A DNA stretch of 64,000 bases, taken from Deltaproteobacteria bacterium (GTDB lineage Bacteria > Myxococcota_A > UBA9042 > DTJE01). The notes beneath the pieces were generated by a model. The model searched no databases. It saw only the letters and a list, made by a program, of their open reading frames with translations, and had not been told where the DNA came from. This document shows, in pieces, positions 1 to 9,181 of this stretch. Position numbers and translations under genes: made by a program. The stretch spans positions 54,515-118,514 of the forward strand of contig JAKPTZ010000016.1 in assembly GCA_029555025.1 (NCBI GenBank), in the 5' to 3' direction. The first letter of the stretch is position 1. Each line of letters opens with the position of its first letter.

Positions 1-1
1 C

Positions 2-1192
2 GAAGCAATCAGGCAGAAGTTGCAGGCAGTGCCGGGGATACGCCTGGCATTCAGCCAGCCGATCGCCCTGCGGGTCAACGAACTGGTTTCCGGCGTCAAG
101 AGCGACCTGGCAGTCAAGATTTTCGGCCTTGATATCGAATCGCTGAAATCCACGGCGGATCGGGTGGCCGACGAAATCCGGTCAATCCCTGGCGCCGCCG
201 ACGTGAACGTCGAGCAGGTCGCGGGGTTCAGCCAGATCGACATCGTTCCGGACCGCCAGGAGATGGCCAGGCACGGCCTGCGGATCGGTGACATCAACGG
301 CCTGGTTGGAACCGCGGTGGGGGGAACGGTCGCAACCGAAATGATCGACGGCCAGGCTTCGGTTCCGGTTTCGGTCCGAATGGCACAGGAGTACCGTTCC
401 GACCCCGACACAATCATGAACCTGCTGCTGCGAACGCCGGCCGGAAACGACGTCAGGCTTGGCAGTGTCGCGTCCGCGCGCGGTGTTGAAGGACCGGCGC
501 AGATAAGCCGCGAGGGCTTCACGCGTCGGGTCGTGGTCGAGGTGAACGTGTCCGGGCGGGATCTGGGCGGCTTCGTGTCGGACGTCAGGACCGCCCTTGC
601 GCCGGTCGTGGCCGGACTGCCGGAAGGATACTGGATCGATCTTGGCGGAACATGGGAAAGCCAGCAGCGCGCCATGTCCAGGCTGGCAATCGTGATCCCG
701 CTCTCGATCCTGCTGATTTTCATGCTGCTGGTCGCCGCGCAGCAAAGCGTCCGATCCGCCTTCCTCGTGCTTGCAAACCTTCCTTTCGCCGTGGTCGGCG
801 GGCTCATCTCGATGGCGATTTTCAAAATTCCATTCAACGTCCCGGCAACAATCGGTTTCATCGCGCTTTTCGGGGTCGCCGTTCAAAACGGCATGGTGTT
901 GCTTGCCTTCGAACGGCAACTGCGCGATTCCGGGCAGACGCCTGCCCAGGCCATGAAGGCAGCCTGCCTGGGACGCGTCCGGCCACTCCTGATGACGGCC
1001 CTGACGACCTCGTTCGGCCTTATTCCCATGATTTGGGCGTCCGGGCCGGGTGCCGATGTTGAACGGCCGCTGGCAATCGTGATGAACGGCGGTGTCATCA
1101 CTTCCACGATTCTTACGCTGTTCATACTGCCGTCAATTCATGTGATGGTGATGGAAAGGAAGTCTGTGCCGGCGAAAATCACCGGAAAATGA
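2..1192 (+). CDS. RND efflux pump inner-membrane subunit, C-terminal part (CzcA/CusA-like)
   Basis: The frame is open from base 2, so this is the last ~396 residues of a protein whose start lies outside the window. The pore-domain stretch SQPIALRVNELVSGVKSDLAVKIFG is characteristic of CzcA/CusA-type heavy-metal RND transporters. Docking and porter sequence follows, and then about five membrane helices at the C-terminus (from roughly IVIPLSILLIFMLLVAA). These proteins are proton-driven pumps of a tripartite complex that exports metal cations. No partner gene is visible because upstream sequence is missing. The next gene is on the opposite strand. Substrate cannot be decided from this fragment. 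Family assignment is firm. Confidence 0.9.
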   Translation, partial: EAIRQKLQAVPGIRLAFSQPIALRVNELVSGVKSDLAVKIFGLDIESLKSTADRVADEIRSIPGAADVNVEQVAGFSQIDIVPDRQEMARHGLRIGDINGLVGTAVGGTVATEMIDGQASVPVSVRMAQEYRSDPDTIMNLLLRTPAGNDVRLGSVASARGVEGPAQISREGFTRRVVVEVNVSGRDLGGFVSDVRTALAPVVAGLPEGYWIDLGGTWESQQRAMSRLAIVIPLSILLIFMLLVAAQQSVRSAFLVLANLPFAVVGGLISMAIFKIPFNVPATIGFIALFGVAVQNGMVLLAFERQLRDSGQTPAQAMKAACLGRVRPLLMTALTTSFGLIPMIWASGPGADVERPLAIVMNGGVITSTILTLFILPSIHVMVMERKSVPAKITGK

Positions 1193-1246
1193 AAGCACCT
1201 GGAATTGACGACTTGCGGAAAAAGAACATTCACCGAACTGAGACCG

Positions 1247-2896
1247 TCAGATAGTGACACCTCGATCGATGTAAAGATACTGAACCTGGGGTGTAAGGGT
1301 CACTTCGATAAGGGGCCCGGTGCCCGGCAATTCCGTCTGTGACCCGGCCTGATCGAAAAGCACCGTATTGACCGTGTCATCCGGCAGCTCAAGCAAAAGG
1401 TCGAAGGAAGTTCCCGGGCCGCCGGGGGCCGACTTGCCATAAGTCACGTCCGGCTGGTCGCGACCATCCCACATGGCAAGGGTCAGGATATCGTCGTCGG
1501 TGACGAACGCCAGGACATAGACGTCATCAGGCAGATCCATGATGCGGCTGACCTCGGCCGCAAACCGGAAAGGCCCGACCATGTCCAGCATGGAAACCAG
1601 CATCGTCCAGGCAGGCTTCGGCGTGAAATTCCAGGGCTCGGCATTTCCCGCCCATTCGAACAGCCCGAAGTGGTTTTCATGCGGGCGGATCGGGTTCGAA
1701 TCGGAAGGATCGTCGTCATAGAAAGTGTACCAGTACCATCCGGTCACGCCGTCGCGCGCGGCAAGAAGCATGCTGCGCACCGCATATGTCGCGACAGTTT
1801 CCCTGGACAGGTCGTACGTGGGCCACCCCAGTTCGGTGTAATAGATGCCCTTCTCGCCGCATCCCGCATCGGCCAGCATCTGGCGGGCAATGTCGGTCTG
1901 CATCGTCTGGCCGGGCTTCCTGAAGCCGAAATCGATCTCGTCGTATTCGGGCGAATCGAACTGAAGGAACGTATATGGATGAAGCGCGACGCCATCGAAG
2001 TAGTCGCACAGGTCGGGACGCGCCTGAAGGCTGCGCCGAAGAAAATTCCACGTATCGAACATATCGACGTCGTCGTACGACGCCATTCCGCCGAACACGA
2101 CACTCGCGTCCGGGCAGGCCGCCTTAATCTTAAGGGAGGCCGCGACGACCATCTCGGCGTACTTGGCAGGGTCGGGCGGAAGATGCCAGAACCTGGTGAT
2201 GTTCTGTTCGTTCCACAACTCGTATTCCTTGATGGAATCGCAATACTGGGTTGCCATCGCGCCGGCGTAGTTGGCGTACTTCGACACGTCCAGGGTTCCG
2301 TACTTGTCCGGATCCGACTCGGCCCAGTCATTCCCGTAATAGACAACCGGCATCAAGTTGACGCCATGCTCGACAGAGCGAACAACGGCCCCGTTCGTCT
2401 TTTCCCACAGGAACACGCCCTCCTCCGGCTCGACGTTGCTCCAGCGGAAGCCGCGACGGGCCCGCAGACCGCCGATTCCCTGATAAGTGTCGAATTCGAA
2501 CTCGGTTTCCGGGTCGCCGGCCTCGGATGTTTCCATGTGGGAGGCGACCCCGAAGATCTCGCGAACCTTCTGGCCCGACGGCGCCAACTGCTGGTACCAG
2601 GGAACCTGCGGGCCATCATCGGTTCCGGCATCCATCACGTCGGCGGCGTCGGCCGCATCGACTTCCTCCGCATCGGGAGTCTCGACGTCATCGACATCAA
2701 CCGAATCGGGATCTTCAAGATCGATGGCGGTGCGATCCTCGACAAGATCCGGGCCGGACAAATCAATAAGGCCGGAATCGGCGATATCGACCGCGACCGC
2801 GTCATCAACGTCAAAAACCGATGAGTCGGGTGATCCCGAACCCTGGGAACAGGCCACCATCAGGACGGAAATAAACAGACATGCAAACTTTCTCAC
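1247..2896 (-). CDS. Lipoprotein glycoside hydrolase, clan GH-A (GH39/GH5-like)
   Basis: The 549-residue protein starts at a GTG that gives a compact lipoprotein signal (MRKFACLFISVLMVAC, Cys16). An upstream ATG at 2941 is possible but would add an uncharacteristic leader. Residues ~20-95 are an Asp/Val-rich tether. A TIM-barrel glycosidase domain follows. The motif ELWNEQN places the likely acid/base at Glu230, and YYTELGWPT places the likely nucleophile at Glu355, the spacing and context of clan GH-A retaining enzymes. A small beta domain may close the C-terminus. The substrate is unknown, probably a plant or microbial polysaccharide. The gene is divergent from pgi with about 110 bases between them. 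Confidence 0.8.
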   Translation of the reverse strand: MRKFACLFISVLMVACSQGSGSPDSSVFDVDDAVAVDIADSGLIDLSGPDLVEDRTAIDLEDPDSVDVDDVETPDAEEVDAADAADVMDAGTDDGPQVPWYQQLAPSGQKVREIFGVASHMETSEAGDPETEFEFDTYQGIGGLRARRGFRWSNVEPEEGVFLWEKTNGAVVRSVEHGVNLMPVVYYGNDWAESDPDKYGTLDVSKYANYAGAMATQYCDSIKEYELWNEQNITRFWHLPPDPAKYAEMVVAASLKIKAACPDASVVFGGMASYDDVDMFDTWNFLRRSLQARPDLCDYFDGVALHPYTFLQFDSPEYDEIDFGFRKPGQTMQTDIARQMLADAGCGEKGIYYTELGWPTYDLSRETVATYAVRSMLLAARDGVTGWYWYTFYDDDPSDSNPIRPHENHFGLFEWAGNAEPWNFTPKPAWTMLVSMLDMVGPFRFAAEVSRIMDLPDDVYVLAFVTDDDILTLAMWDGRDQPDVTYGKSAPGGPGTSFDLLLELPDDTVNTVLFDQAGSQTELPGTGPLIEVTLTPQVQYLYIDRGVTI

Positions 2897-2948
2897 GTTG
2901 GCACCACGGCAAGACTGAAATGAATTTGCACTTTGACGCATCGCGCCG

Positions 2949-2978
2949 TCAACAAAAATGTGCCTTCGGGTGTAAAAT
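2949..2978 (+). promoter_or_regulatory. Possible sigma70-type promoter of pgi
   Basis: TCAACA at 2949-2954 and TAAAAT at 2973-2978 are separated by 18 bases. The -10 matches the consensus at 5 of 6 positions and the -35 at 4 of 6. Transcription would begin near 2985, which leaves little leader before ATG 2991 and favours translation from ATG 3009. This was read by eye only. Confidence 0.3.
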
Positions 2979-3008
2979 CCCCGCGTCTTGATGCCGGGAC
3001 GACCAGAC

Positions 3009-4649
3009 ATGATTGGAACCCAGAACGCCAGATTGAAGACGATTCCCGAATGGCGCGCACTTCAGCGTCACTTCGATGAAATCCGGGATGTGCACCTTCG
3101 CGACCTTTTCGAGGCCGACCCCGGACGCGCCGACTTCATGACCATCGAAGACGTTGGAATCATTTTTGATTATTCGAAGAACCGGGCAACTCGACAGACG
3201 ATTGACCTGCTGATTCACCTGGCCAGCGCAAGGTCGCTGCAGGAACGAATCCACGCGATGTTTTCGGGACAGAAGATCAACACCACCGAGAACCGCGCCG
3301 TCCTGCACACGGCACTCAGGGCTCCCGCATCCGAACGGATTTTCGTTGACGGCGAGAACGTGATTCCCGAAGTTCACCTGGTCCTGGAACGAATGGCCGA
3401 CTTCTGCGTCAAGGTAAGAAGCGGTCAGTGGCCGGGACATACCGGGCTTCCGATCCGCAATGTCGTAAACATCGGCATCGGCGGTTCCGACCTTGGTCCG
3501 GTCATGGCGTACGAGGCCCTCCGCCACTACTCCCTGCGGGACATGACTTTCAGGTTCGTTTCCAATGTTGACGGCACCGACTTCGCCGAGGCAGTCAGGG
3601 ATCTTGATCCGGCCCGAACCATGTTCATCGTAAGCAGCAAGACCTTTACAACCCTTGAGACGATGACCAATGCCAGAAGCGCCCGCGAATGGCTTGTCGG
3701 CGCGCTGGGCGATCCGGCCGCGGTATCGCGCCATTTCGTGGCCGTTTCCACGAATGCGCGCGCCGTATCCGAGTTCGGCATCGACACAGCAAACATGTTC
3801 GGTTTCCGCGACTGGGTGGGCGGCAGGTTCTCGATGGACTCGGCCATCGGGCTTTCAACCATGCTGGCCGTCGGGCCGGATCGCTTCCACCAGATGCTTG
3901 GCGGATTCCGCGCCATGGACGATCATTTCCGCAACGCCCCGCTTGAACGAAACATCCCGGTTATCATGGGCCTTCTGTCGGTCTGGTACTCGGACTTCTT
4001 TGGCGCCCCGGCGACCGCGATCCTTCCATATGACCAGTACATGAAGCGCTTCCCTGCCTATCTTCAGCAACTCGTGATGGAAAGCAACGGCAAGTCGGTG
4101 ACAACGGACGGCTGGCCGGTCGATTACGAGACTTCGTCGATCTACTGGGGGGAACCGGGCACCAACGGCCAGCATTCGTTCTATCAGCTTCTGCACCAGG
4201 GCACGCGACTGATTCCAGTCGATTTCATCGGTTTCGCCAACTCCCTGAACCCCGTTCGCCGACATCACGACCTTCTGATGGCAAACATGCTAGCCCAGGC
4301 CGAGGCGCTTGCCTTCGGACGCACACCCGACCAGGTGCGCGCGTCCGGGGTTCCGGAACGCCTTGTTCCACACAGGACGTTCGCCGGGAACCGCCCGTCA
4401 TCGACCATTCTCCTCGACCACCTTGACCCGGCCGCCCTCGGGTCGCTCGTTGCCCTTTACGAGCATTCGGTCTTCGTCCAGGGGGTCATCTGGGACATCA
4501 ATCCTTTCGATCAGTGGGGCGTCGAGCTGGGCAAGGCACTTGCCGAAAAGATCATCCCGGAACTTGAATCGGAAGAAGAATCAACGCTTTGCCACGACGC
4601 CTCGACCAACGCGCTTATCAGGAAGTATCGGAAGATGAAAGTGTCCTGA
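3009..4649 (+). CDS. pgi: Glucose-6-phosphate isomerase
   Basis: This cytoplasmic enzyme interconverts glucose 6-phosphate and fructose 6-phosphate. The 546-residue length and near-continuous similarity to the E. coli-type enzyme (about 549 residues) make the call secure. Both family signatures are present: [14 protein letters not shown] from residue 268, and [18 protein letters not shown] from residue 492. The catalytic trio is visible as Glu358 (MESNGK), His389 (NGQHSF) and Lys509 (ELGK). I chose ATG 3009 because it aligns with the usual N-terminus. ATG 2991 would add six residues. It stands alone between divergent and convergent lipoprotein genes, with no sign of an operon. Confidence 0.97.
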   Translation: MIGTQNARLKTIPEWRALQRHFDEIRDVHLRDLFEADPGRADFMTIEDVGIIFDYSKNRATRQTIDLLIHLASARSLQERIHAMFSGQKINTTENRAVLHTALRAPASERIFVDGENVIPEVHLVLERMADFCVKVRSGQWPGHTGLPIRNVVNIGIGGSDLGPVMAYEALRHYSLRDMTFRFVSNVDGTDFAEAVRDLDPARTMFIVSSKTFTTLETMTNARSAREWLVGALGDPAAVSRHFVAVSTNARAVSEFGIDTANMFGFRDWVGGRFSMDSAIGLSTMLAVGPDRFHQMLGGFRAMDDHFRNAPLERNIPVIMGLLSVWYSDFFGAPATAILPYDQYMKRFPAYLQQLVMESNGKSVTTDGWPVDYETSSIYWGEPGTNGQHSFYQLLHQGTRLIPVDFIGFANSLNPVRRHHDLLMANMLAQAEALAFGRTPDQVRASGVPERLVPHRTFAGNRPSSTILLDHLDPAALGSLVALYEHSVFVQGVIWDINPFDQWGVELGKALAEKIIPELESEEESTLCHDASTNALIRKYRKMKVS

Positions 4650-4791
4650 GGCCGCCGGCGCCACCGCATGGCAACCTCATGACTGTCGGATGTGGCGTTG
4701 CACCCCCCTGCACGCGGCATGTGGAGCCACCCGCCAGGCGACGGCCTGCAAAAACTGAAGATAATTGAATTAAATCAGGGATTTGATCGGA

Positions 4792-5889
4792 CTACTGGCG
4801 CTTCAGAACCATGGTGTCCTTATAGGTCACGTCCGGCTGGCCGTCGTCGTTGGTGTCCTTCTCCTCGCTGTGCTGAACCGTCAACGTATTGCCGCTGACG
4901 CAGTACGGGACGGTTTCGTCGTCATCGTTCATGCGCAGTTCGTTGCCGACCTTTTCCCATGTGCCGGTGGTGGGCTCATCCCAATCCTCGCCCTGATCCA
5001 TCGTAATGGTGCACTTTCCACCCTTGTACTGGACTTCCGCGCCATCGTCGGCGGCCTGCTGCCCCAGCACATCACACATCTGGGCGGCCGAAACCTGACC
5101 CTGCCCCATCGCCTTCAGACACTTGTCATTGAGCGTGGCAATCATCTTCGCATGATGCCCCATGTGGGTCGCCGTGGTTCCATCCGCATTCACGTTGATC
5201 GTGCCGAGCCATTCGATATCGACCACGAAAGTCGAATTGCCGTTGGCGCAATCTGGCACTTCCTCGTACGGATTGTCCATGTTGTTTTCGCGGCGGGTAT
5301 CGAAGCAGTATGCCTGGATTGCCCATTCGCCAACCGGATCGCCCCCGCAGGCACTGAACGACAGATCCTTGCATTCCTCGTCGCCGTTTTCGATGACGAC
5401 TTCCTTGTCGGTGAAGTAAATGACGAACTTGGTGAAGTGATTGACGTCGCCAACAACCTTGCCGTCAACTTCCTTGCTGCCGGGGACTTCCTTCCACTTG
5501 TCGCCGTCCAGCCAGGCCAGCTTCGCTTCCTTGCCGCTTGGCGTGCTGCCGCCGGTCTTCAGGGTGATCGTGACGTTCGCGCCAAAGGTCGTGCCATCCG
5601 GCCCGAAATCAAACACGAATGATCCAAGCCTGTCCTCGTCGGCCATTCCGACGCTGTCCAGCGTGTTGATTGAAATCGTCGTGTCGGCAGCCAGCGCACC
5701 TGCAGGAATCGCGATTCCGGCCGCCTTGGACGCAACCTCCACCACGCCGCCATCCTGGGCCGTGATCGCCAGAGAAGCGGATTCCCCGACTTGACCCACG
5801 GGAACGATATCGTTGTCCGAACCGCAGGAGACCAGGCCGAAAACGGCCACCATGCCGACGACGCCGGCAAACTTCTGAAGCATGCGCAT
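4792..5889 (-). CDS. Lipoprotein with ZU5-like domain and lipocalin-like C-terminus
   Basis: The 365-residue protein begins at ATG 5889, six bases after a perfect GGAGG. It has a lipoprotein signal ending LVSC (Cys22). Residues ~40-150 resemble a ZU5-type beta domain (DGGVVEVASKAAGIAIPAGA followed by TTISI). The C-terminal ~120 residues contain a TGTWEKVGNELRM...DTMVLKRQ pattern like small lipocalin-type beta barrels. Several Cys residues in the middle suggest disulfides. It is predicted to be anchored in the outer membrane or facing the periplasm. No enzymatic motif is visible. It is divergent from the TetR gene. Confidence 0.7.
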   Translation of the reverse strand: MRMLQKFAGVVGMVAVFGLVSCGSDNDIVPVGQVGESASLAITAQDGGVVEVASKAAGIAIPAGALAADTTISINTLDSVGMADEDRLGSFVFDFGPDGTTFGANVTITLKTGGSTPSGKEAKLAWLDGDKWKEVPGSKEVDGKVVGDVNHFTKFVIYFTDKEVVIENGDEECKDLSFSACGGDPVGEWAIQAYCFDTRRENNMDNPYEEVPDCANGNSTFVVDIEWLGTINVNADGTTATHMGHHAKMIATLNDKCLKAMGQGQVSAAQMCDVLGQQAADDGAEVQYKGGKCTITMDQGEDWDEPTTGTWEKVGNELRMNDDDETVPYCVSGNTLTVQHSEEKDTNDDGQPDVTYKDTMVLKRQ

Positions 5890-6067
5890 CTGAAACCTCC
5901 AAAGTTTCTGGTTAATAATATCAGCCGGCCACAGGCAAATAGTTCCGTTCCGGCAAGTGTAATTCGCTATTTAACGCCAGGCTTGCAGGCCGTCAACAAC
6001 ATTGCCGGAACAGTTCCAATCCATTCGATTATCCACGCGCAGCAAAAATTGACGCTTCACTGTGGAT

Positions 6068-6103
6068 ATTTCGTTTGCTAGACTAATTTCGTTTGCTAGA
6101 CTA
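6068..6103 (+). repeat. Perfect 18-bp tandem direct repeat upstream of the TetR gene
   Basis: The unit ATTTCGTTTGCTAGACTA occurs twice without a gap or mismatch, at 6068-6085 and 6086-6103. It lies about 55-90 bases before the TetR start. The first copy can supply a -35-like TTGCTA (6075-6080) and the second a -10-like TAGACT (6097-6102) with a 16-base spacer. Confidence 0.8.
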
Positions 6104-6106
6104 GCA
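6094..6106. promoter_or_regulatory. Candidate TetR operator (13-bp palindrome)
   Basis: TGCTAGACTAGCA is a perfect inverted repeat with 6-bp arms around a single central base. It overlaps the possible -10 element in the second copy of the 18-bp repeat. TetR-family proteins commonly bind short palindromes over their own promoter, so autoregulation is a reasonable inference. It could also act on the divergent lipoprotein gene. Confidence 0.45.
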
Positions 6107-6155
6107 GCGATTCACTCTGAAATGTGACAGTGGCCATCCAGACGGTGATTTTGAC

Positions 6156-6782
6156 TTGAAAGCCGACTCATTGAGACAACTGAAAAAGGAAGCCACCAGG
6201 AAGCGGCTGATCGACGTATCCCTCAGGCTGTTCCAGGAAAAGGGCTTCGACAATACTACCATCGACGAAATCGTTCACCACGCGGATGTGTCCCAGCGAA
6301 CCTTTTTCCGGCACTTCCCGACCAAGGAAGCCATTGTTTTTTCAGAGGTACGCGGGCGACAGGCAAGGTTCAGGCAATTGCTCGAGGCGGATTCCGAGAC
6401 GGTCGAACCGTTTGACCGGGTCAAGCACGCCCTTGTGAAGACCGCGGCCGAGTATGATCGAATGTCCGACCAGTTACTGGTCGAGTACAGGATGGTGACT
6501 TCCTCGAAATACCTGACGACCAGGGACATCGAGTTCGATGCCGTCCTTGAAAAGACTTTGGTAAACACCCTTCTTACGTACCGCGGATCCAGATACCTTT
6601 CCCGCAAGGAGGCCCGAATCGCCGCGGCCGCCATTTTCGGCGCGGTCAGGGTACTGATGGACGAATGGTTCCAGAAGGAATGCAGGCACAGCCTGAAGAG
6701 CCATGCCAGGCTTTGTCTTTCCATCGTCGATATGCTTGCCCAGGGCTTCAACGCGCGCGGCGCCGGACCCCAAAACAGATAA
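6156..6782 (+). CDS. TetR/AcrR-family transcriptional regulator
   Basis: The 208-residue protein has an N-terminal TetR helix-turn-helix at residues ~10-58 (KRLIDVSLRLFQEKGFDNTT, then TIDEIVHHADVSQRTFFRHF), followed by an all-helical ligand-binding and dimerisation region. The start is uncertain. TTG 6156 gives the full domain, an in-frame TTG at 6171 is an alternative, and no ATG is available. The palindrome 50-60 bases upstream suggests self-repression. The RND pump gene at the window start is a conceivable target, but nothing in the sequence links them directly. Confidence 0.88.
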   Translation: MKADSLRQLKKEATRKRLIDVSLRLFQEKGFDNTTIDEIVHHADVSQRTFFRHFPTKEAIVFSEVRGRQARFRQLLEADSETVEPFDRVKHALVKTAAEYDRMSDQLLVEYRMVTSSKYLTTRDIEFDAVLEKTLVNTLLTYRGSRYLSRKEARIAAAAIFGAVRVLMDEWFQKECRHSLKSHARLCLSIVDMLAQGFNARGAGPQNR

Positions 6783-6923
6783 ATCCATCCCCGTTCCCGC
6801 CTTCTGCCGCAACCGTTGATCCACGGTTCGGCCATGATCCGATGGCCAGACGTCGACGACCGGAAGCTAGGGATTGACTCGTCTGAAAGCTGCCTGAATC
6901 AGAGTGGAATGAATCGGCCGGGA

Positions 6924-9011
6924 CTAGCGCCTGGGGCATTCGCCCTGGGAGACGATCTTGACGCCGGCGCACGCCGCCATGCACTTGTTGCTGTAGGTTC
7001 GACCATCCTCGCCGCAGACCGGCGCGTACATCATATCGCAGACGCATTCATCGGGAACCGCATAGCAGTGGCCCATGCAGTCGGCGCCACCGGCATCGGG
7101 GCTGCAGTTCGGATCATCGAATTGACAGACCATGCCTGCCGGGCAGGCGAAGCCGGCAAATCCGCCGCACATGCACATGCCGCTGTCGTCCCTGGCACAA
7201 TCATCGCCCTTGAACTGGCAGAGGCCGTCGATGCAGACAAGACCGTCGGCGCAGTCGGAATCGGAAGAACAAGCGGGCTGTTCATACACGCACACGCCGT
7301 TGATGCAGACTTCGCCGTCGGCGCATTCACGGGCAGATGTGCAGTAGGGAGGTTCCTCGATCGGGACGCACATCGTCATTTCGCAGCACCATCCGGCCGG
7401 GTCGCACCATGACGTGACCGTGCAGAACATGCCGTCGCCACAATCCGCGTCGGATGTGCACTGCATCTGTCCGCATTCCTGCCTGGCCTGGCAGAAACCA
7501 TCGACGCACGCCCACTCAACCGGCATTCCGGTCGCGGGATCGCTTGAATCGCCGAACATGTTGTAGCAGTCCTCGTCGGACGAGCATTCCTGGGGCTGCT
7601 GGGTCGGGACGCAACAGGCCATGCCCTTGCCGCAGAAAGATGACCCGTCCTCGTAAATCCCGTCCGTGATCCATTCATGGCCTTCCGGGCAGCCATGATT
7701 GGATTCAAGGCCGATGCAGAACCCGCCCATGCTTTCGCAGGACTGGATTTCCTTCGGGATGCACTGTCCCATGCACCAGGTCGGATCGATGACGCCATCC
7801 TGGTCGTAATCCACGCCGGCGCACCAGTCGGTCATCTGGCAGTAATATCCGTCCGGGCAGTCATAATCGGAATAACATCCCGGCTGCTGGTCGGCCACGC
7901 AGTAACCGATACCCTGGCCACCCTGGCATTCGCCCTCGTAGATCACTTCGACGCCGGAGCACTTCGCGAAGCAGTAGTTTGAATACGTGACGCCGTTGGC
8001 TCCGCAAACGGGGGCCCATTCCTCGGTGCAGTAGCATTCCGGAACCGGCATCGGATCGGCCGGTGCCGCGGCATCGCCTTCGGCCGCGCCACCGTTGACG
8101 GGAACCGGGTAATAGAACTCGCAGTGATAACCGGATCCGCAGTCCGCGTCGGAACGGCACTCGTTGTTGATCACGATCGGCTCGCAATAACCCTCGGTCG
8201 GCCATACCTGTCCGCCGGTGCAGTATCCATAGGGATAGCAGTCACAATCGGCCCCGGGCGGGCACGCGCAGTCGGTCATCTCGCAGACCATGCCTTCCGG
8301 GCAGTCTTCGTTGCTCTTGCACTCGTACGCCATCATGCGCTGGGCCATCGTGCCGTCTGGACTGGTCTCGGCCGATCCGCCCCCGTTGCTGTAGAACACG
8401 CACTGGAAGCCTTCCGGACAATCGTAATCGCTGGTGCATCCGGGATCGTAGGGTTCGCAGGCGTAATTGCACAGCCCCTTGATACAGGCCCACCGGCCCT
8501 CGCAGTCGAGACGCGGCAGATCCGGATAGGCCCAGCAATCCTCGTCCGTGACGCACTGCTCGTTGCAGTCGCCCAGATCGACGGTGACTTCGCCGAACAT
8601 CCTGGTCTGGAACTCATCCCAGACCTGAATCGTGTACTTGCCGCCGGCGGCCAGGTTTTCAATCGTGGTCGAAAGATCCATCGGGCACATGCACCTGGTC
8701 ACGACCGTCGATTTATCGACCTCGCGCAGGATCAGCGTGGTGCCGTTGACTTCCAGTTCCCAGCCGATTTCGGCGTTGCACTGGTACTGGGCATCATGAT
8801 GAATGATGGTCACCGACGTCTCAAAGACGACGGCCTCGATCATGTTGCCGTCCATCAGCGAACGCTGACTGGCATTGTCCAGCTTGCATCCGGACGTATT
8901 GAAGGTTCCCAGCGCCGGCCCATCCACACCATCCTGAACCGTCGGATACTCGCAACCGGCAAAGGTCGCGACGACGGACAGCGAAAGAAGCGCCAACAGT
9001 ACGTTTCGCAT
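6924..9011 (-). CDS. Cys-rich lipoprotein with two Kazal-like domains
   Basis: The 695-residue protein starts at ATG 9011, six bases after GGAGG, and has a lipoprotein signal ending TFAGC (Cys20). Residues ~35-145 form a beta-rich domain. A long array of short Cys-rich modules follows (C..D.DCPDG..C pattern, CTSDYDCPEGFQC, CSSDSDCADGLVC). Two Kazal-type inhibitor domains are present: residues ~326-362 (CTEEWAPVCGANGVTYSNYC) and the extreme C-terminus at ~655-695 (CDMMYAPVCGEDGRTYSNKC). Kazal domains inhibit serine proteases in animals, and bacterial examples are known. A protective or adhesive surface role is inferred, not shown. It stands alone. Confidence 0.82.
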   Translation of the reverse strand: MRNVLLALLSLSVVATFAGCEYPTVQDGVDGPALGTFNTSGCKLDNASQRSLMDGNMIEAVVFETSVTIIHHDAQYQCNAEIGWELEVNGTTLILREVDKSTVVTRCMCPMDLSTTIENLAAGGKYTIQVWDEFQTRMFGEVTVDLGDCNEQCVTDEDCWAYPDLPRLDCEGRWACIKGLCNYACEPYDPGCTSDYDCPEGFQCVFYSNGGGSAETSPDGTMAQRMMAYECKSNEDCPEGMVCEMTDCACPPGADCDCYPYGYCTGGQVWPTEGYCEPIVINNECRSDADCGSGYHCEFYYPVPVNGGAAEGDAAAPADPMPVPECYCTEEWAPVCGANGVTYSNYCFAKCSGVEVIYEGECQGGQGIGYCVADQQPGCYSDYDCPDGYYCQMTDWCAGVDYDQDGVIDPTWCMGQCIPKEIQSCESMGGFCIGLESNHGCPEGHEWITDGIYEDGSSFCGKGMACCVPTQQPQECSSDEDCYNMFGDSSDPATGMPVEWACVDGFCQARQECGQMQCTSDADCGDGMFCTVTSWCDPAGWCCEMTMCVPIEEPPYCTSARECADGEVCINGVCVYEQPACSSDSDCADGLVCIDGLCQFKGDDCARDDSGMCMCGGFAGFACPAGMVCQFDDPNCSPDAGGADCMGHCYAVPDECVCDMMYAPVCGEDGRTYSNKCMAACAGVKIVSQGECPRR

Positions 9012-9181
9012 CCCGAACCTCCATGAACGCCCCGCACGGGGGCAATTCAAAAAAATTAAAGGAACTTACGTCCTATTGTAAAGACTTCCTGAAACAGTTT
9101 TCAAGGTCGTCTCGAAATAATGTTTTCAGTGGTGACACTTGCCGGCGCGAAGGCATCCGGCCTGCCCGAACGGCCTGATGG

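Noticed and set aside
1670..2824. Long plus-strand open frame opposite the GH-A glycosidase
   Set aside because: The minus strand carries signal peptide, tether and catalytic motifs. The antisense product has none.
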